Shown here piece by piece: positions 50,429 through 60,600 of a stretch of DNA of 64,000 nucleotides. This DNA comes from HK1 sp965221725 (GTDB lineage Bacteria; Pseudomonadota; Gammaproteobacteria; HK1): positions 3,968,001 through 4,032,000 of the forward strand of contig OZ244909.1 in the NCBI GenBank assembly GCA_965221725.1, in the 5' to 3' direction. The stretch's first letter is position 1. The number at the start of each line of letters is the position of its first letter. Position numbers and translations under genes: made by a program. The notes below the pieces were generated by a model. That model did not search any database. It worked only from the letters and a program-made list of their open reading frames with translations, and had not been told where the DNA came from.

Positions 50429-51577
50429 CTACTTCCGGCTCTTCGCCCGGTACAGATCAGCCCCCTTGCCGTAGCGCGCGAAGTACTCCTCGTACATCGA
50501 GCAGTCGGTCTGCTCGAGCGCGCTCGACCCCGGAGGATTGGCCTCCACCAGGGCCGCAGCCTCCATGGTGAACTGGTCGACCAGTGCGGCGCCGCGGTCG
50601 TCCACCTTGGTCTTGATCCAGGCGTCGGTCGCGCCGCCCTCGGTCTCCTTGATGGCCGCCGCTTCCGCTGCGGTCATGACGTAGACGCCGGGGGCGCTCT
50701 TGTCGGTGGTGACGAACCGGTCGAGCGTGCGCTTGTCGTTGCAGAAGTTGACGGCGCGCTGAAAGGGCATGAAGTCGTTCCTGATGATGTCGGTCAGGAC
50801 GTCGCGCTGTTCCTGGGAGAGCTTGTTCCACCAGCGGTTCGAGACGCCGAACCAGTAGTAGTCGCCGACGATGCCGTTGAGGCCGGCCACCGTGAAGTAG
50901 GGCGCCTGCTCCTTGGTGGCGTTGAAGCCGCCGAGCGAGGTGAGCAGGCCGTCGATGACGCCGGTTTGCAGCGCGGGCGGGACATCGCCGAAGGCCATCG
51001 ACTGCGGGTTGGCGCCCAGCGCGCTCAGCAGGGCGTTCTCCGCCGGACCCATGGAGCGCATCTTCTTGCCGGCGAAATCCGCTGGCGCGACGAGGCGACG
51101 CTCCACCGCGCCGGCGCCCATGTACATGCTGAGGTGCCCGGCGCCGAACAGGGTGATGTCGTGCGCCTCGTCGAAGTGGTCGGCCAGCGCCCTGAAGGTC
51201 TCGGTCGAGTCGACGGCGTCGATGGCGCCGACCGTGGTCAGCTTGCCGGCGCCCAGGAGCACGTTCGCCAGGGGCTCGACGCTGGCGGTCTTGCCGAACT
51301 GGCCCGTGATCATTTCCAGGTTGCCCTGGGTCATGGCCTTCACGCCCTGCGGGATGGTGTAGAGCGATTTGGCCCAGTAGATCTGCACCTTGCTGCCCGG
51401 AATCCTCTTCTCCACCTGCTCCGCGAAATAGACTTCCGCGATGGCGGCCGGGTGCGGCGGACCGCTGTGGTCCGAGGCCCAGCGAAGCTTGACCGGTTCC
51501 ACCGCACTGGCGCCGGCGGCGGCAAGAAGGATTCCCGCCCCGACGACGGCGGTCGCAACAGCTCGGAATGGTGACAT
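50429..51577 (-). CDS. dctP: TRAP transporter periplasmic binding protein (DctP)
   Basis: Solute receptor of the TRAP system. From ATG at 51577 (GGGAG upstream) the product is 382 aa with a signal peptide (AVATAVVGAGILLAAAGASA). Conserved DctP parts are LRWASDHSGPPHPAAIAEVY, the signature-region VAPADFAGKKMRSMGPAENA and TGVIDGLLTSLGGFNATKEQ. The organic ligand cannot be told from sequence. A partial palindrome AAGGTACCAA at 51651-51660 upstream recalls GntR-type operators but is weak evidence. Confidence 0.92.
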   Translation of the reverse strand: MSPFRAVATAVVGAGILLAAAGASAVEPVKLRWASDHSGPPHPAAIAEVYFAEQVEKRIPGSKVQIYWAKSLYTIPQGVKAMTQGNLEMITGQFGKTASVEPLANVLLGAGKLTTVGAIDAVDSTETFRALADHFDEAHDITLFGAGHLSMYMGAGAVERRLVAPADFAGKKMRSMGPAENALLSALGANPQSMAFGDVPPALQTGVIDGLLTSLGGFNATKEQAPYFTVAGLNGIVGDYYWFGVSNRWWNKLSQEQRDVLTDIIRNDFMPFQRAVNFCNDKRTLDRFVTTDKSAPGVYVMTAAEAAAIKETEGGATDAWIKTKVDDRGAALVDQFTMEAAALVEANPPGSSALEQTDCSMYEEYFARYGKGADLYRAKSRK

Positions 51578-51873
51578 GGCGTACTCCCGGTTCTGGTTCG
51601 AAGATGACTTGGTGGTTCTGATGCCGGAGGTGGCGATCAGGCGGGTGCCCAAGGTACCAAACCTTCCTCGAAATCGCGAAACGCCGACCATCACGGGGCG
51701 GCGGGTCGGACCAGCCGTTCCCGACGGGTGCCCCCGGAGGTTGTCTCACGGCATGGCTCCGGCGAAATCTCGGCCTCCGGAGGGTCCGGTCGGGGTGATT
51801 TGGGGAGAAGGTTTCGGTCCGGCGGGAATGGCCGCGGGTTGGATTCGATGACCAGCCCCGCGAGCCAGCCCGC

Positions 51874-53160
51874 TCAGCCGGGGCCGAAGGCGTCCATGAT
51901 CCCTTTCGATGCCGACAGCAGCCGATCGTCGTCGGCAAGACCGGCGATGAGCTGACAACCGATCGGCAGGCCGTTGCTCGCGCGAAACAGCGGCAGGGTG
52001 ATGGCCGGATTGCCCGCAAGGGTCCAGGCCGAGCTGAATGTCGCTTCGCCCGTGGTCTCCCGCGTGGCCGGGGCCGGTCCGGGCGCGCCGGGCGACACCA
52101 GGATGTCTACTTCTGCGAACGTTCGAGCCAGCTCCGCGCGCAGGGTCGCCACCTCGCGGACGGCGCTGTGGTATTCGGTGTTGCCCACCCGCCGGCCGTC
52201 GGCGAGCCGACCCTGCCGCAGGATCGGACTCAGCCGGTCGAAATGGTGAATCCGCTCGAATGCGATGCTGCGCCGGAATTCGTAGCCGCTGATCGTCCGG
52301 TGCAGCGCCAGCAGGCGCGGGATCTCCCGATCGAGCCGCACCTCCACCCGCTCGGCCCCGCGGGCGGCGAGCCGGCCCATGAAGCGCTCGAGGTGGGTTC
52401 GGGTCTCGGCGTCGGCGCTTTCCCAGGGCGGTGCGGTGAGAAGCCCGAAGCTCAGTCCCGCGAGGTCGACCTCGCGGATCGCTCCGGCCGGGGCCTCCAG
52501 CAGAATCCGGCGCAGCCACCCGACATCGTCCACCGACCTCGCAAGAATCCCGAGCGTGTCCATCGAGGGCGCGTTGGCCAGGATCCCCGACTTGTCGAAG
52601 TCGTTGTACGTGGGCTTGTAGCCGATGACCCCGCAGTAGGCGGCGGGGCGGATCACCGAGCCGGAGGTCTGGGTCCCCAGGCACAGGGGCACCATGTGGT
52701 CGGCGACGGCCGCGGCCGAGCCCGAGGACGAGCCGCCGGGGGTGTGTCGGGGGTTGCGGGGGTTGCGCGTCGGGCCGGGGTGCAGGTGCCCGAGTTCGGT
52801 GGTGACGGTCTTGCCCATGATCATGCAGCCGGCTTCGCGCATGAGGGCGACCGAGCCGCCTTCGCGCGTGGCCGGGGCCGGATCGTGGAAATCCGTGCCC
52901 ATCATCGTGGGCAGGCCGTGAACGTCGATGATGTCCTTCACGCCGACGGGGACGGACGGGCCCCGGCCCTGTCGCTCGCGGATCTTCGCGGCTTCGACCA
53001 CGCGCTCGTCGAGGCTCGCCCAGGCCCGGATCGCGGGCTCGCGTTCCCGGATCCGCTCCCGGCACGAGCCCACCCACCGCACCGCGGACAGCGATCCCGC
53101 TTCGATCCGACGCAGCGCCTCCGTCGCGGTCAGGGTCCAGGGATCGACGGTGTCGGTCAC
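51874..53160 (-). CDS. Amidase (amidase-signature family)
   Basis: Hydrolyses an amide bond in a small molecule. The 428-aa product has the Ser-cisSer-Lys triad: Lys in VPVGVKDIIDVHGLP, the Gly/Ser-rich motif HTPGGSSSGSAAAVADHMVP, and TQTSGSVIRPAAYCGVIG. No transamidosome partners (gatB, gatC) are nearby, so it is not GatA. It lies between a GMC oxidoreductase gene and a TRAP operon on the same strand, suggesting that the transported substrate or its oxidation product is an amide. Confidence 0.9.
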   Translation of the reverse strand: MTDTVDPWTLTATEALRRIEAGSLSAVRWVGSCRERIREREPAIRAWASLDERVVEAAKIRERQGRGPSVPVGVKDIIDVHGLPTMMGTDFHDPAPATREGGSVALMREAGCMIMGKTVTTELGHLHPGPTRNPRNPRHTPGGSSSGSAAAVADHMVPLCLGTQTSGSVIRPAAYCGVIGYKPTYNDFDKSGILANAPSMDTLGILARSVDDVGWLRRILLEAPAGAIREVDLAGLSFGLLTAPPWESADAETRTHLERFMGRLAARGAERVEVRLDREIPRLLALHRTISGYEFRRSIAFERIHHFDRLSPILRQGRLADGRRVGNTEYHSAVREVATLRAELARTFAEVDILVSPGAPGPAPATRETTGEATFSSAWTLAGNPAITLPLFRASNGLPIGCQLIAGLADDDRLLSASKGIMDAFGPG

Positions 53161-53209
53161 GCGGTGCTTCGTTCGTCTTCGGCGGCGCGATATCGAACCG
53201 CTCGTGCGT

Positions 53210-54817
53210 TCACGCCGCGTCTTCCCTGATCATGTCGGCGCCCTTCTCGGCGATCATGATGGTCGGCGCGTTGGTGTTCCCGGAGGTCAGGGTGGGCATG
53301 ATGGAGGCATCGACCACGCGCAGCCCCTCGAGGCCGTGTACGCGCAGCCGGTCGTCGACCACCGCCATGGGGTCGTGGCCCATCTTGCAGGTGCCGACCG
53401 GGTGGTAGGCGGTCTGGGCGGTATTGCGGCAGTACTCCAGCAGATCCTCGTCGGTGCGACAGTCGGGGCCGGGTTTCAGCTCGTGCGAGCGATAGGGATC
53501 CATGTGCGGATGCTCCATGATCTCGCGGCAGATGCGCATGCCGCCGAGCAGGCTCGTCCGATCTTCTTCCGCCGAGAGGAAGTTCGGCCGGATCGCGGGC
53601 GGGGCGTAGGGGTCGGCGGACCGGGCATGGATCGAGCCGACGGACTCCGGCCGCAACTGATACACCCCCAACGTCATGCCCGGCCTGGTGTCGAGCTTTG
53701 TGCGGTCGTTGGCGTCGCCGTAGCTCGCGGGCATGAACAGAAGCTGGACGTCCGGCCCCGCGAGTTCCGCCCGGGTGCGCAGGAATCCGTGCCCGAATGC
53801 GGGCGCGGCCGCGAGCAGGCCGCGGCGGGTGACCGCATAGCGCAGGATTTCCGCCACGAAGCGCAAGCCGCGGGTGCGCTCGTTCACCGTGATGCGGCGG
53901 GTGCCCCGCCAGCTCATGCGGGGGAAGAAGTGATCGCGATAGTTCTCGCCCACCCCGGGCAGCGGGTGGACGACGTCGATTCCGATCGACGCCAGATGCT
54001 CGGGCGCTCCGACCCCGGAGAGTTCCAGCAACTGCGGCGACTGCACGCCCCCCGCCGAGAGAATCACCTCGCCGGCCCGGGCCTCGCGGGTCTCGCGGTT
54101 CACGTCGTAGGCGACTCCAATCGCGCGTTTGCCGTCGAACAGCACCCGCCGGGTGTGCGCGTGCGTCCGCACGTGCAGGTTGGCGCGGCGGCGGGCGGGA
54201 TGGAGGAAGGCGCGGGCGGCGCTGCACCGGCGCCCGTTGTTCATCGTGAACTGGTAATAGCCGACTCCCTCCTGGTCGCCCCCGTTGTAGTCGGAGTTGC
54301 GCGGATAGCCGCAGGCGACCCCGGCCTCGATGAACGCATCGGCCATCTCGTCCGGTTCGTACTGGTCGGTGACGACGAGGGGGCCGCTGGTCCCGCGGGC
54401 GTCGTCGACGGTGCCGGCCTTGGACCGCTCGAAGTATTCGGACTTGCGGAAGTAGGGCAGCACCGATTCGTAAGACCAGCCGCGGTTGCCGAGCTGGGAC
54501 CAGATGTCGTAGTCGAGCGGCTGGCCCCGCACGTAGAGCATGCCGTTGATGGCGCTCGATCCGCCGAGGGTGCGGCCCCGCGGGATGGGGATGCGCCGCC
54601 CGTTGACGTTGTCCTCGGGCTCGGTCTCGAAGCACCAGTTGTAGCGGCGGTCGTTCATCAGCTTCGCGAAGCCGACCGGGATCGAGATCCAGGGGCTCGC
54701 GTCCCGCCCGCCCGCCTCCAGCAGCAGGACGCGCTTCGCCGGGTCCGCGGACAGTCGGTTGGCAAGTACGCATCCGGCCGAGCCGGCGCCGACGATGATG
54801 TAGTCGTATGTGGTCAT
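53210..54817 (-). CDS. GMC-family FAD oxidoreductase (choline/alcohol dehydrogenase-like)
   Basis: Oxidises an alcohol with FAD. The 535-aa product has the dinucleotide motif DYIIVGAGSAGCVLANRLS at the N-terminus, GMC signature 1 (GRTLGGSSAINGMLYVRG), signature 2 (ILSAGGVQSPQLLELSGVG), and the C-terminal catalytic His region YHPVGTCKMG with a later His/Asn region GNTNAPTIMIAEKGAD. It resembles BetA but substrates vary widely. It follows thrS by 20 bp, unusual for a metabolic gene, and precedes the amidase by 49 bp. Confidence 0.9.
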   Translation of the reverse strand: MTTYDYIIVGAGSAGCVLANRLSADPAKRVLLLEAGGRDASPWISIPVGFAKLMNDRRYNWCFETEPEDNVNGRRIPIPRGRTLGGSSAINGMLYVRGQPLDYDIWSQLGNRGWSYESVLPYFRKSEYFERSKAGTVDDARGTSGPLVVTDQYEPDEMADAFIEAGVACGYPRNSDYNGGDQEGVGYYQFTMNNGRRCSAARAFLHPARRRANLHVRTHAHTRRVLFDGKRAIGVAYDVNRETREARAGEVILSAGGVQSPQLLELSGVGAPEHLASIGIDVVHPLPGVGENYRDHFFPRMSWRGTRRITVNERTRGLRFVAEILRYAVTRRGLLAAAPAFGHGFLRTRAELAGPDVQLLFMPASYGDANDRTKLDTRPGMTLGVYQLRPESVGSIHARSADPYAPPAIRPNFLSAEEDRTSLLGGMRICREIMEHPHMDPYRSHELKPGPDCRTDEDLLEYCRNTAQTAYHPVGTCKMGHDPMAVVDDRLRVHGLEGLRVVDASIMPTLTSGNTNAPTIMIAEKGADMIREDAA

Positions 54818-54837
54818 GGGCGGTTCCCCGAGTCAGG

Positions 54838-56781
54838 CTATGCTGCGGCCGCCGCTTCGACCGCCGCGGCACGCATCGCCACTTCGCGGGCGAGCGTCTC
54901 GACCGCCTCGCCGAGGCCGACCACCCGCTGCTCGCGGCGGCCGAGCCGGCGCATCGACACTTCGCGCCGCTCCACCTCCCGCCTGCCGACGGCGAGGATC
55001 ACCGGCACCTTCGCGAGAGAGTGCTCGCGCACCTTGTACGAGATCTTCTCGTTGCGGGTGTCCGCCTCCGCGTGCAGGCTCCGCGCCCGCAGGGCGGCGA
55101 CGACCTCGCCGGCGTACCCGTCCGCATCCGACGTGATCGTGCATACCACTGCGTGCTGCGGTGCGAGCCACAGCGGCAGGTGCCCCGCGTGGTGCTCGAC
55201 GAGGATACCGGTGAAACGCTCGATGGAGCCGAGCATGGCGCGATGCAGCATCACCGGTACGTGGCGCTCGCCGTCTTCGCCGACGTAGGAGGCCCCAAGC
55301 CGGCCGGGCAGGTTGAAGTCGACCTGCACCGTGCCGCACTGCCAGTCGCGGCCGATGGCGTCGCGCAGCACGAACTCGAGCTTCGGGCCGTAGAACGCGC
55401 CCTCGCCGGGGTTGTGGGTGTACGCGAGGCCGGTAGAGTCGATCGCCACCCGGAGCGCGGCTTCCGCCTGGTCCCAGATCGCGTCCTCGCCCACCCGGGT
55501 CTCGGGCCGGTCCGCAAACTTGATCCGCACCTCTTCGAAGCCGAAGTCGCGGTAGATGGACAGGATGAGATCGCACATCGCGATCGATTCCTGCGTGATC
55601 TGGTCAGTGGTGCAGAAGACATGGGCGTCGTCCTGGGTGAACGCGCGGACCCGCATCAGCCCGTGCAGCGCACCGGACGGCTCGTAGCGGTGCACCTTGC
55701 CGAACTCCGCGATGCGCATCGGCAGGCTGCGGTGGCTGCGGACCGGGCCGTTCTTGTAGATCTGCACATGCCCCGGGCAGTTCATCGGCTTCAGGGCGAA
55801 GACTCGGCCGTCTTCGGTCTCGGAGGTGAACATGTTCTCGCGGAACGCCTCCCAGTGCCCGGATGCTTCCCACAGGCTGCGGTCCATGATCTCCGGCGTG
55901 TTCACCTCCAGATAGCCGGCGGCGGTCTGGCGCTCGCGGATGTAGTGGATGAGCCCCTGGAAGAGCCGCTGGCCCTTCGGGTGCCAGAACACCGCGCCGG
56001 GGGATTCGTCCTGGAAGTGGAAAAGATCCATCTCCCGGCCCAGCCGGCGGTGGTCGCGCCGTTCGGCCTCTTCCCGCATGCGCAGGTAGGCATTGAGCTG
56101 CTTCTCGTTCGCCCACGCGGTGCCGTAGACCCGCTGGAGCATCTCGTTGCCGGAGTCGCCGCGCCAGTAGGCGCCCGAGACCCGCATCAGCTTGAACGCC
56201 TTGCCGAGCTTGCTGGTGGAGGGCAGATGCGGGCCGCGGCAGAGGTCGAGCCACGCGCCCTGGCGGTAGATGGAGACGGGCTCGTCGCCGGGGATGTCGG
56301 CGATGATCTCGGCCTTGTACGCCTCGCCCCATTCGCGGAAGAAGCGCACCGCCTCGTCGCGGTCCCACACCTCGCGCGAGACGGGCTCGTCGCGGTCGAC
56401 GATCTCGCGCATGCGCGCCTCCATGCGTTCCAGATCCTCGGGGGTGAAGGGTTCTTCGCGCGCGAAGTCGTAGTAGAACCCGTTCTCGATGGCCGGCCCG
56501 ATGGTGACCTGCGTCTCCGGCCAGAGCTCCTTCACCGCCTCGGCGAGGACGTGGGCCGCGTCGTGGCGCAGCAGCTCCAGCGCTTCCTCGGAATCGCGGG
56601 TCACGATGGCGACGGAGGCATCGGTGTCGATGGTGGCGGCCAGATCGCGCACCGTGCCGTCGACCTTGATCGCGAGCGCGGCCCGGGCGAGGCCCCGGCC
56701 GATGCTCGCGGCGATGTCGGCTCCCGTCACCGGACCGTCGAAGGGCCGGATCGAGCCGTCGGGAAGCGTGATACGGGGCAT
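54838..56781 (-). CDS. thrS: Threonyl-tRNA synthetase
   Basis: Class II synthetase charging tRNA-Thr. The 647-aa product has an N-terminal TGS domain (MPRITLPDGSIRPFDG), the editing domain with HDAAHVLAEAVKELWPE and CRGPHLPS, zinc ligands in LKPMNCPGHVQIYK and the DDAHVFC segment, and motif 3 near LHRAMLGSIERFTG. The segment reading FYYDFAREEPFTPEDLERME recalls alphaproteobacterial ThrRS, judged from memory. infC, rpmI and rplT, which follow thrS in most proteobacteria, are absent. Confidence 0.96.
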   Translation of the reverse strand: MPRITLPDGSIRPFDGPVTGADIAASIGRGLARAALAIKVDGTVRDLAATIDTDASVAIVTRDSEEALELLRHDAAHVLAEAVKELWPETQVTIGPAIENGFYYDFAREEPFTPEDLERMEARMREIVDRDEPVSREVWDRDEAVRFFREWGEAYKAEIIADIPGDEPVSIYRQGAWLDLCRGPHLPSTSKLGKAFKLMRVSGAYWRGDSGNEMLQRVYGTAWANEKQLNAYLRMREEAERRDHRRLGREMDLFHFQDESPGAVFWHPKGQRLFQGLIHYIRERQTAAGYLEVNTPEIMDRSLWEASGHWEAFRENMFTSETEDGRVFALKPMNCPGHVQIYKNGPVRSHRSLPMRIAEFGKVHRYEPSGALHGLMRVRAFTQDDAHVFCTTDQITQESIAMCDLILSIYRDFGFEEVRIKFADRPETRVGEDAIWDQAEAALRVAIDSTGLAYTHNPGEGAFYGPKLEFVLRDAIGRDWQCGTVQVDFNLPGRLGASYVGEDGERHVPVMLHRAMLGSIERFTGILVEHHAGHLPLWLAPQHAVVCTITSDADGYAGEVVAALRARSLHAEADTRNEKISYKVREHSLAKVPVILAVGRREVERREVSMRRLGRREQRVVGLGEAVETLAREVAMRAAAVEAAAAA

Positions 56782-56889
56782 GTCGTCTCCGTCCTACAAA
56801 CGATGCGCCGTTCGCCCATATCGCAAGGCGTTTGGCGAATGTGATTCTACCCGCCAATGCAGGTACGCGCCGCCGCAGGGGAGGGTTTG

Positions 56890-57114
56890 ATGAAAGTGAC
56901 CAGGATTTCGGCTCGCGGGCAGACGGTGATCCCGAAGAGTATCCGGGAGGCGGCCGGGCTGTACGCGGGGGACACGCTCGCATTCGAGACGGATGGTGAG
57001 CAGGTGGTGGTCCACAAGGTGCCACGCAGACGAGGCGGCCACCGGCCGAGCCTCTCCGAGACCATGCGCGAATGGGAATCGGCCGAGGACGAGGAGGCGT
57101 GGCGTGATCTTTGA
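56890..57114 (+). CDS. AbrB/SpoVT-type antitoxin
   Basis: DNA-binding antitoxin of a swapped-hairpin AbrB fold. The 74-aa product starts MKVTRISARGQTVIPKSIRE, the typical AbrB core, followed by GDTLAFETDGEQVVVHKV and an acidic toxin-binding tail (EWESAEDEEAWRDL). GAGGG lies upstream. It overlaps the toxin gene by 11 bp and diverges from thrS. Confidence 0.9.
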   Translation: MKVTRISARGQTVIPKSIREAAGLYAGDTLAFETDGEQVVVHKVPRRRGGHRPSLSETMREWESAEDEEAWRDL

Positions 57115-57505
57115 GCCCTTCGACGTGGTGGTCGTGCCCTTTCCGTTCACCGATCGGGAGGCCGAGAGACGCCGGCCGGCGGTGATCGTTTCGTCGCTCG
57201 AATTCAACGCGACCCATGAGCAGTCGGTTCTGGCGATGATCACCACCGCCGGGGGTGGAGAGTGGCCCAGCGACGTCGCCATCCGGGACTGGAACGAAGC
57301 CGGGCTCAGTGTCCCCTGCAAGGTCCGTCTCAAGCTGTTCACGCTGGACGACGCCCTGATTCTTCGTCGGGCCGGCGCCCTGTCGGACCGGGACGCGCAG
57401 GCGGTGAGGGGCAGCCTCGTCCGCTTCCTGGCGGTGGACGCGGACGGCGCGTTCGTCTCGGAGCCGGTTGGTACGTACCTGGAACCGGAACTTTTGCGCC
57501 AGTGA
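57104..57505 (+). CDS. MazF/PemK-like toxin
   Basis: Probable sequence-specific mRNA interferase. The GTG at 57104 has GAGGAGG upstream and overlaps the antitoxin gene. The 133-aa product shows the PemK/MazF form: FDVVVVPFPFTDREAERRRP, AVIVSSLEFNATHEQSVLAM, and CKVRLKLFTLDDALILRRAG. The tail YLEPELLRQ is preceded by DNA that is nearly repeated 110 bp downstream. Confidence 0.88.
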   Translation: MIFEPFDVVVVPFPFTDREAERRRPAVIVSSLEFNATHEQSVLAMITTAGGGEWPSDVAIRDWNEAGLSVPCKVRLKLFTLDDALILRRAGALSDRDAQAVRGSLVRFLAVDADGAFVSEPVGTYLEPELLRQ

Positions 57506-57551
57506 CCATGCTCCACGGGCATTCTCCCGATGGGCGAGAATCGCAGGTGAT

Positions 57552-57579
57552 ACTTGCCGGATGGTACTTGCCGGATGGT
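57552..57579. repeat. 14-bp tandem duplication in the ileS leader
   Basis: ACTTGCCGGATGGT occurs twice in tandem. The second copy runs into GGTACATATATGGAACC, which nearly matches GGTACGTACCTGGAACC at the 3' end of the mazF-like gene (about 57468-57484). The leader thus contains a local partial duplication of the toxin gene end. Confidence 0.6.
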
Positions 57580-57612
57580 ACATATATGGAACCTTTCGGG
57601 AGAGCAGCGACG

Positions 57613-60600
57613 ATGGAAGGGACAACGGGAAAGACGGTGGATCGGGTGGCGGGACGAACCCCGAGGCGGACTCCGGGACATGTCATGGGACAGGCCACGG
57701 GATTGGCGGACGTGCCGAGCCGCTACGATGGCGTCAAGCTCGAAGAGGAGGTGCTCGCCCTGTGGCGCGAGCACGACATGTTCAACGCGGCGCAGCGTGC
57801 GAGCGAGGGCCGGCCGCTCTACTGCTGGAACGAGGGGCCGCCCACCGCCAACGGACGGCCCGGCATCCACCACGTCCTCGCCCGCACCTTCAAGGACATC
57901 TTTCCCCGTTTCAAGCACATGCAGGGCTGCCACTGCCCGCGCAAGGCCGGGTGGGACACCCACGGCCTGCCGGTCGAGCACGAGATCGAGAAAGAGCTGG
58001 GGATCTTCGACAAGGCCGAGATCGAGCGTCGGATCGGGGTGGCGGAGTTCACCCGCCGGTGCCGCGAGTCGGTGATGCGCTACATCGGCGACTGGGAGCG
58101 CATGACCGAGCGCATGGGCTTCTGGGTGAACATGGGCGACGCCTACTACACCCTCGACAACTCCTACATCGAGTCGGTGTGGTGGCTGCTGCGGCAGATC
58201 TGGGACCAGGGTCTGATCTACCAGGGCTACAAGGTGGTGCCCTACGACCCGCGCATCGGTGCCACCCTCTCGTCGCACGAGGTCTCGCTCGGGTACCGGG
58301 AAGTCGAGGACCCGTCGATCCATGTGCGCTTCCCGGTCGAGGGCGCGGAGCGCACCTCGTTCCTGGTGTGGACCACCACCCCGTGGACCCTGCCCTCGAA
58401 CCTCGCCCTCGCGGTGCACCCCGAGGTCGACTACGTCTTCGTGCGCACCGGCGGCGAGACCCTGATCCTCGCCGAAGCCCTCGTCGACCCGGTGCTGCGC
58501 GACGCCGCGTACACCATCGAGAAGCGGGCCAGGGGCGCCGATCTGGAGGGGATGCGATACACGCGCCTGTTCGACTATCTGCCGGCCGACGGCCCGATCT
58601 GCCGGGTGTGGACGGCCGACTTCGTGACCATCGAGGACGGTACGGGCATTGTGCACTGCGCCCCGGCCTACGGCGAGGACGACATCCGGCTGGGCCAGGC
58701 CAGGGGCCTCCCGGTGGTTCATGGGGTGGGGCTCGACGGCTGCTTCCTTCCCGAGGTGGAGCCGGTGGCGGGCAAGTTCTTCAAGGACGCGGACCCCGTC
58801 CTCATCGCCGAACTCGAGCGGCGCGGGCTGATGTTCCGCTCCGAGCGTTACCTGCACAACTATCCGCACGGCTGGCGCACCGGCGACCCCCTCATCTACT
58901 ACGCGAAGCATGCCTGGTACATCGAGACGAGCCGGATCCGGGACCGGATGGTGGAGCTCAACCGCACCATCCGCTGGGTGCCGGAGACCATCCGCGACGG
59001 CCGATTCGGCAACTGGCTCGCCAACAATGTGGACTGGGCGCTCTCGCGCGAGCGGTTCTGGGGCACCCCGCTGCCGGTGTGGACGGACGGCGAGGGCGAC
59101 TTCATGTGCATCGGGTCGGTCGCGGAGCTGGAGGGGTGGTGCGGGCGGAGCCTGAAGGAGGTCGACCTGCACCGTCCGGCGGTCGACGAGATCACCTTCA
59201 CGCACCCGGACAACGGGCGCACCTACCGCCGCGTTCCGGAGGTCATCGACTGCTGGTTCGATTCGGGGGCGATGTCCTACGCCCAGTTCCACTACCCGTT
59301 CGAGAACCGCGACCGGTTCGAGCGCCACTTCCCCGCCGACTACATCTGCGAGGCCATCGACCAGACCCGCGGCTGGTTCTACTCGCTGCACGCCATCGCG
59401 GCACTGGTGTCGGACAGCGTCGCGTACCGCAACTGCATCTGTCTGGCCCACATCGTGGACAAGGACGGGAAGAAGATGTCGAAGTCGCAGGGCAACATCG
59501 TCAACCCCTACGACGTCTTCGACCACGTCGGCGCCGATCCCCTGCGCTGGTATCTGGCGTGCCGGATCGCGCCGGAGGCGCAAAAGCGCATCTCCGTCGA
59601 CTTCGTGCGCGGGGTGGCGTCGGGGTTCATCAACACCTGGTGGAACACCTACGCGTTCTTCGTGATGTACGCGAAGCTCGACCGCCTCGATCTGACGCAG
59701 GACGTCCCGCTCGCCGAGCGCCCCGAGATCGACCGGTGGGCGCTCGCGCTGCTGCACCGCACGGTGGCCGACGCGACGGACGCGCTGGAGGCGTACGACG
59801 TGCTGACGGCGGGCCGGGCGATCGAATCCTTCGTCGACCAGCTCAGCAACTGGTACGTGCGCCGCAACCGCCGGCGGTTCTGGAAGGCGGCGGCAGGGCT
59901 GGACAAGCAGGCTGCCTACCTGACCCTCTACGAGTGCCTGCACACCGTCAACCGCCTGATGGCGCCGATCATGCCGTTCATCACCGAGACGGTGCACCGG
60001 AATCTGGTATGCGGCGTGGACAATGCGGCGCCGGCGAGTGTGCACATGAGCGAGTGGCCGGTGCCGGATCCGGTCGCGCGCGACGATGCGCTGATGGCCG
60101 AGATCGACGTCGTGCAGCGCGTGGTCGGGCTCGGGCGGGCGGCGCGCAACGCGAGCGGGGTGCGCGTCCGCCAGCCGCTCGCGCGGCTGCTGGTACGCGC
60201 CCCGGACGATGCGTCGGCCGCATCCGTCATGCGCCATGCGCCGCAGATTCTCGAGGAGTTGAACGTGAAGGCGGTGGAGATGCTCGCCCCGGACGCCGAG
60301 CTCCTGAGCTACCGCATCAGGCCGAACCTGCCGCGTATCGGCCGCCGCTTCGGCAAGCGGGTGCCGGCGGTTCGCGACGCGCTTGCCGCCGCGGACGGTG
60401 GCGCCATCGCCGCCGCGGTGGCGGCGGGGCGGTCTTTCGACATCGACGTGGCAGGGGAGGCGAGCACCTTCGAGCCCGAAGACGTGCTCGTCGAATCGAC
60501 CTCGGCCGAGGGCTACTCCTGCACGGAGGAGGGCGGCTACCTCGTGGGGCTGGACACGTCGCTGACCGAGGCACTGGAGCGCGAGGGCCTTGCCCGCGAG

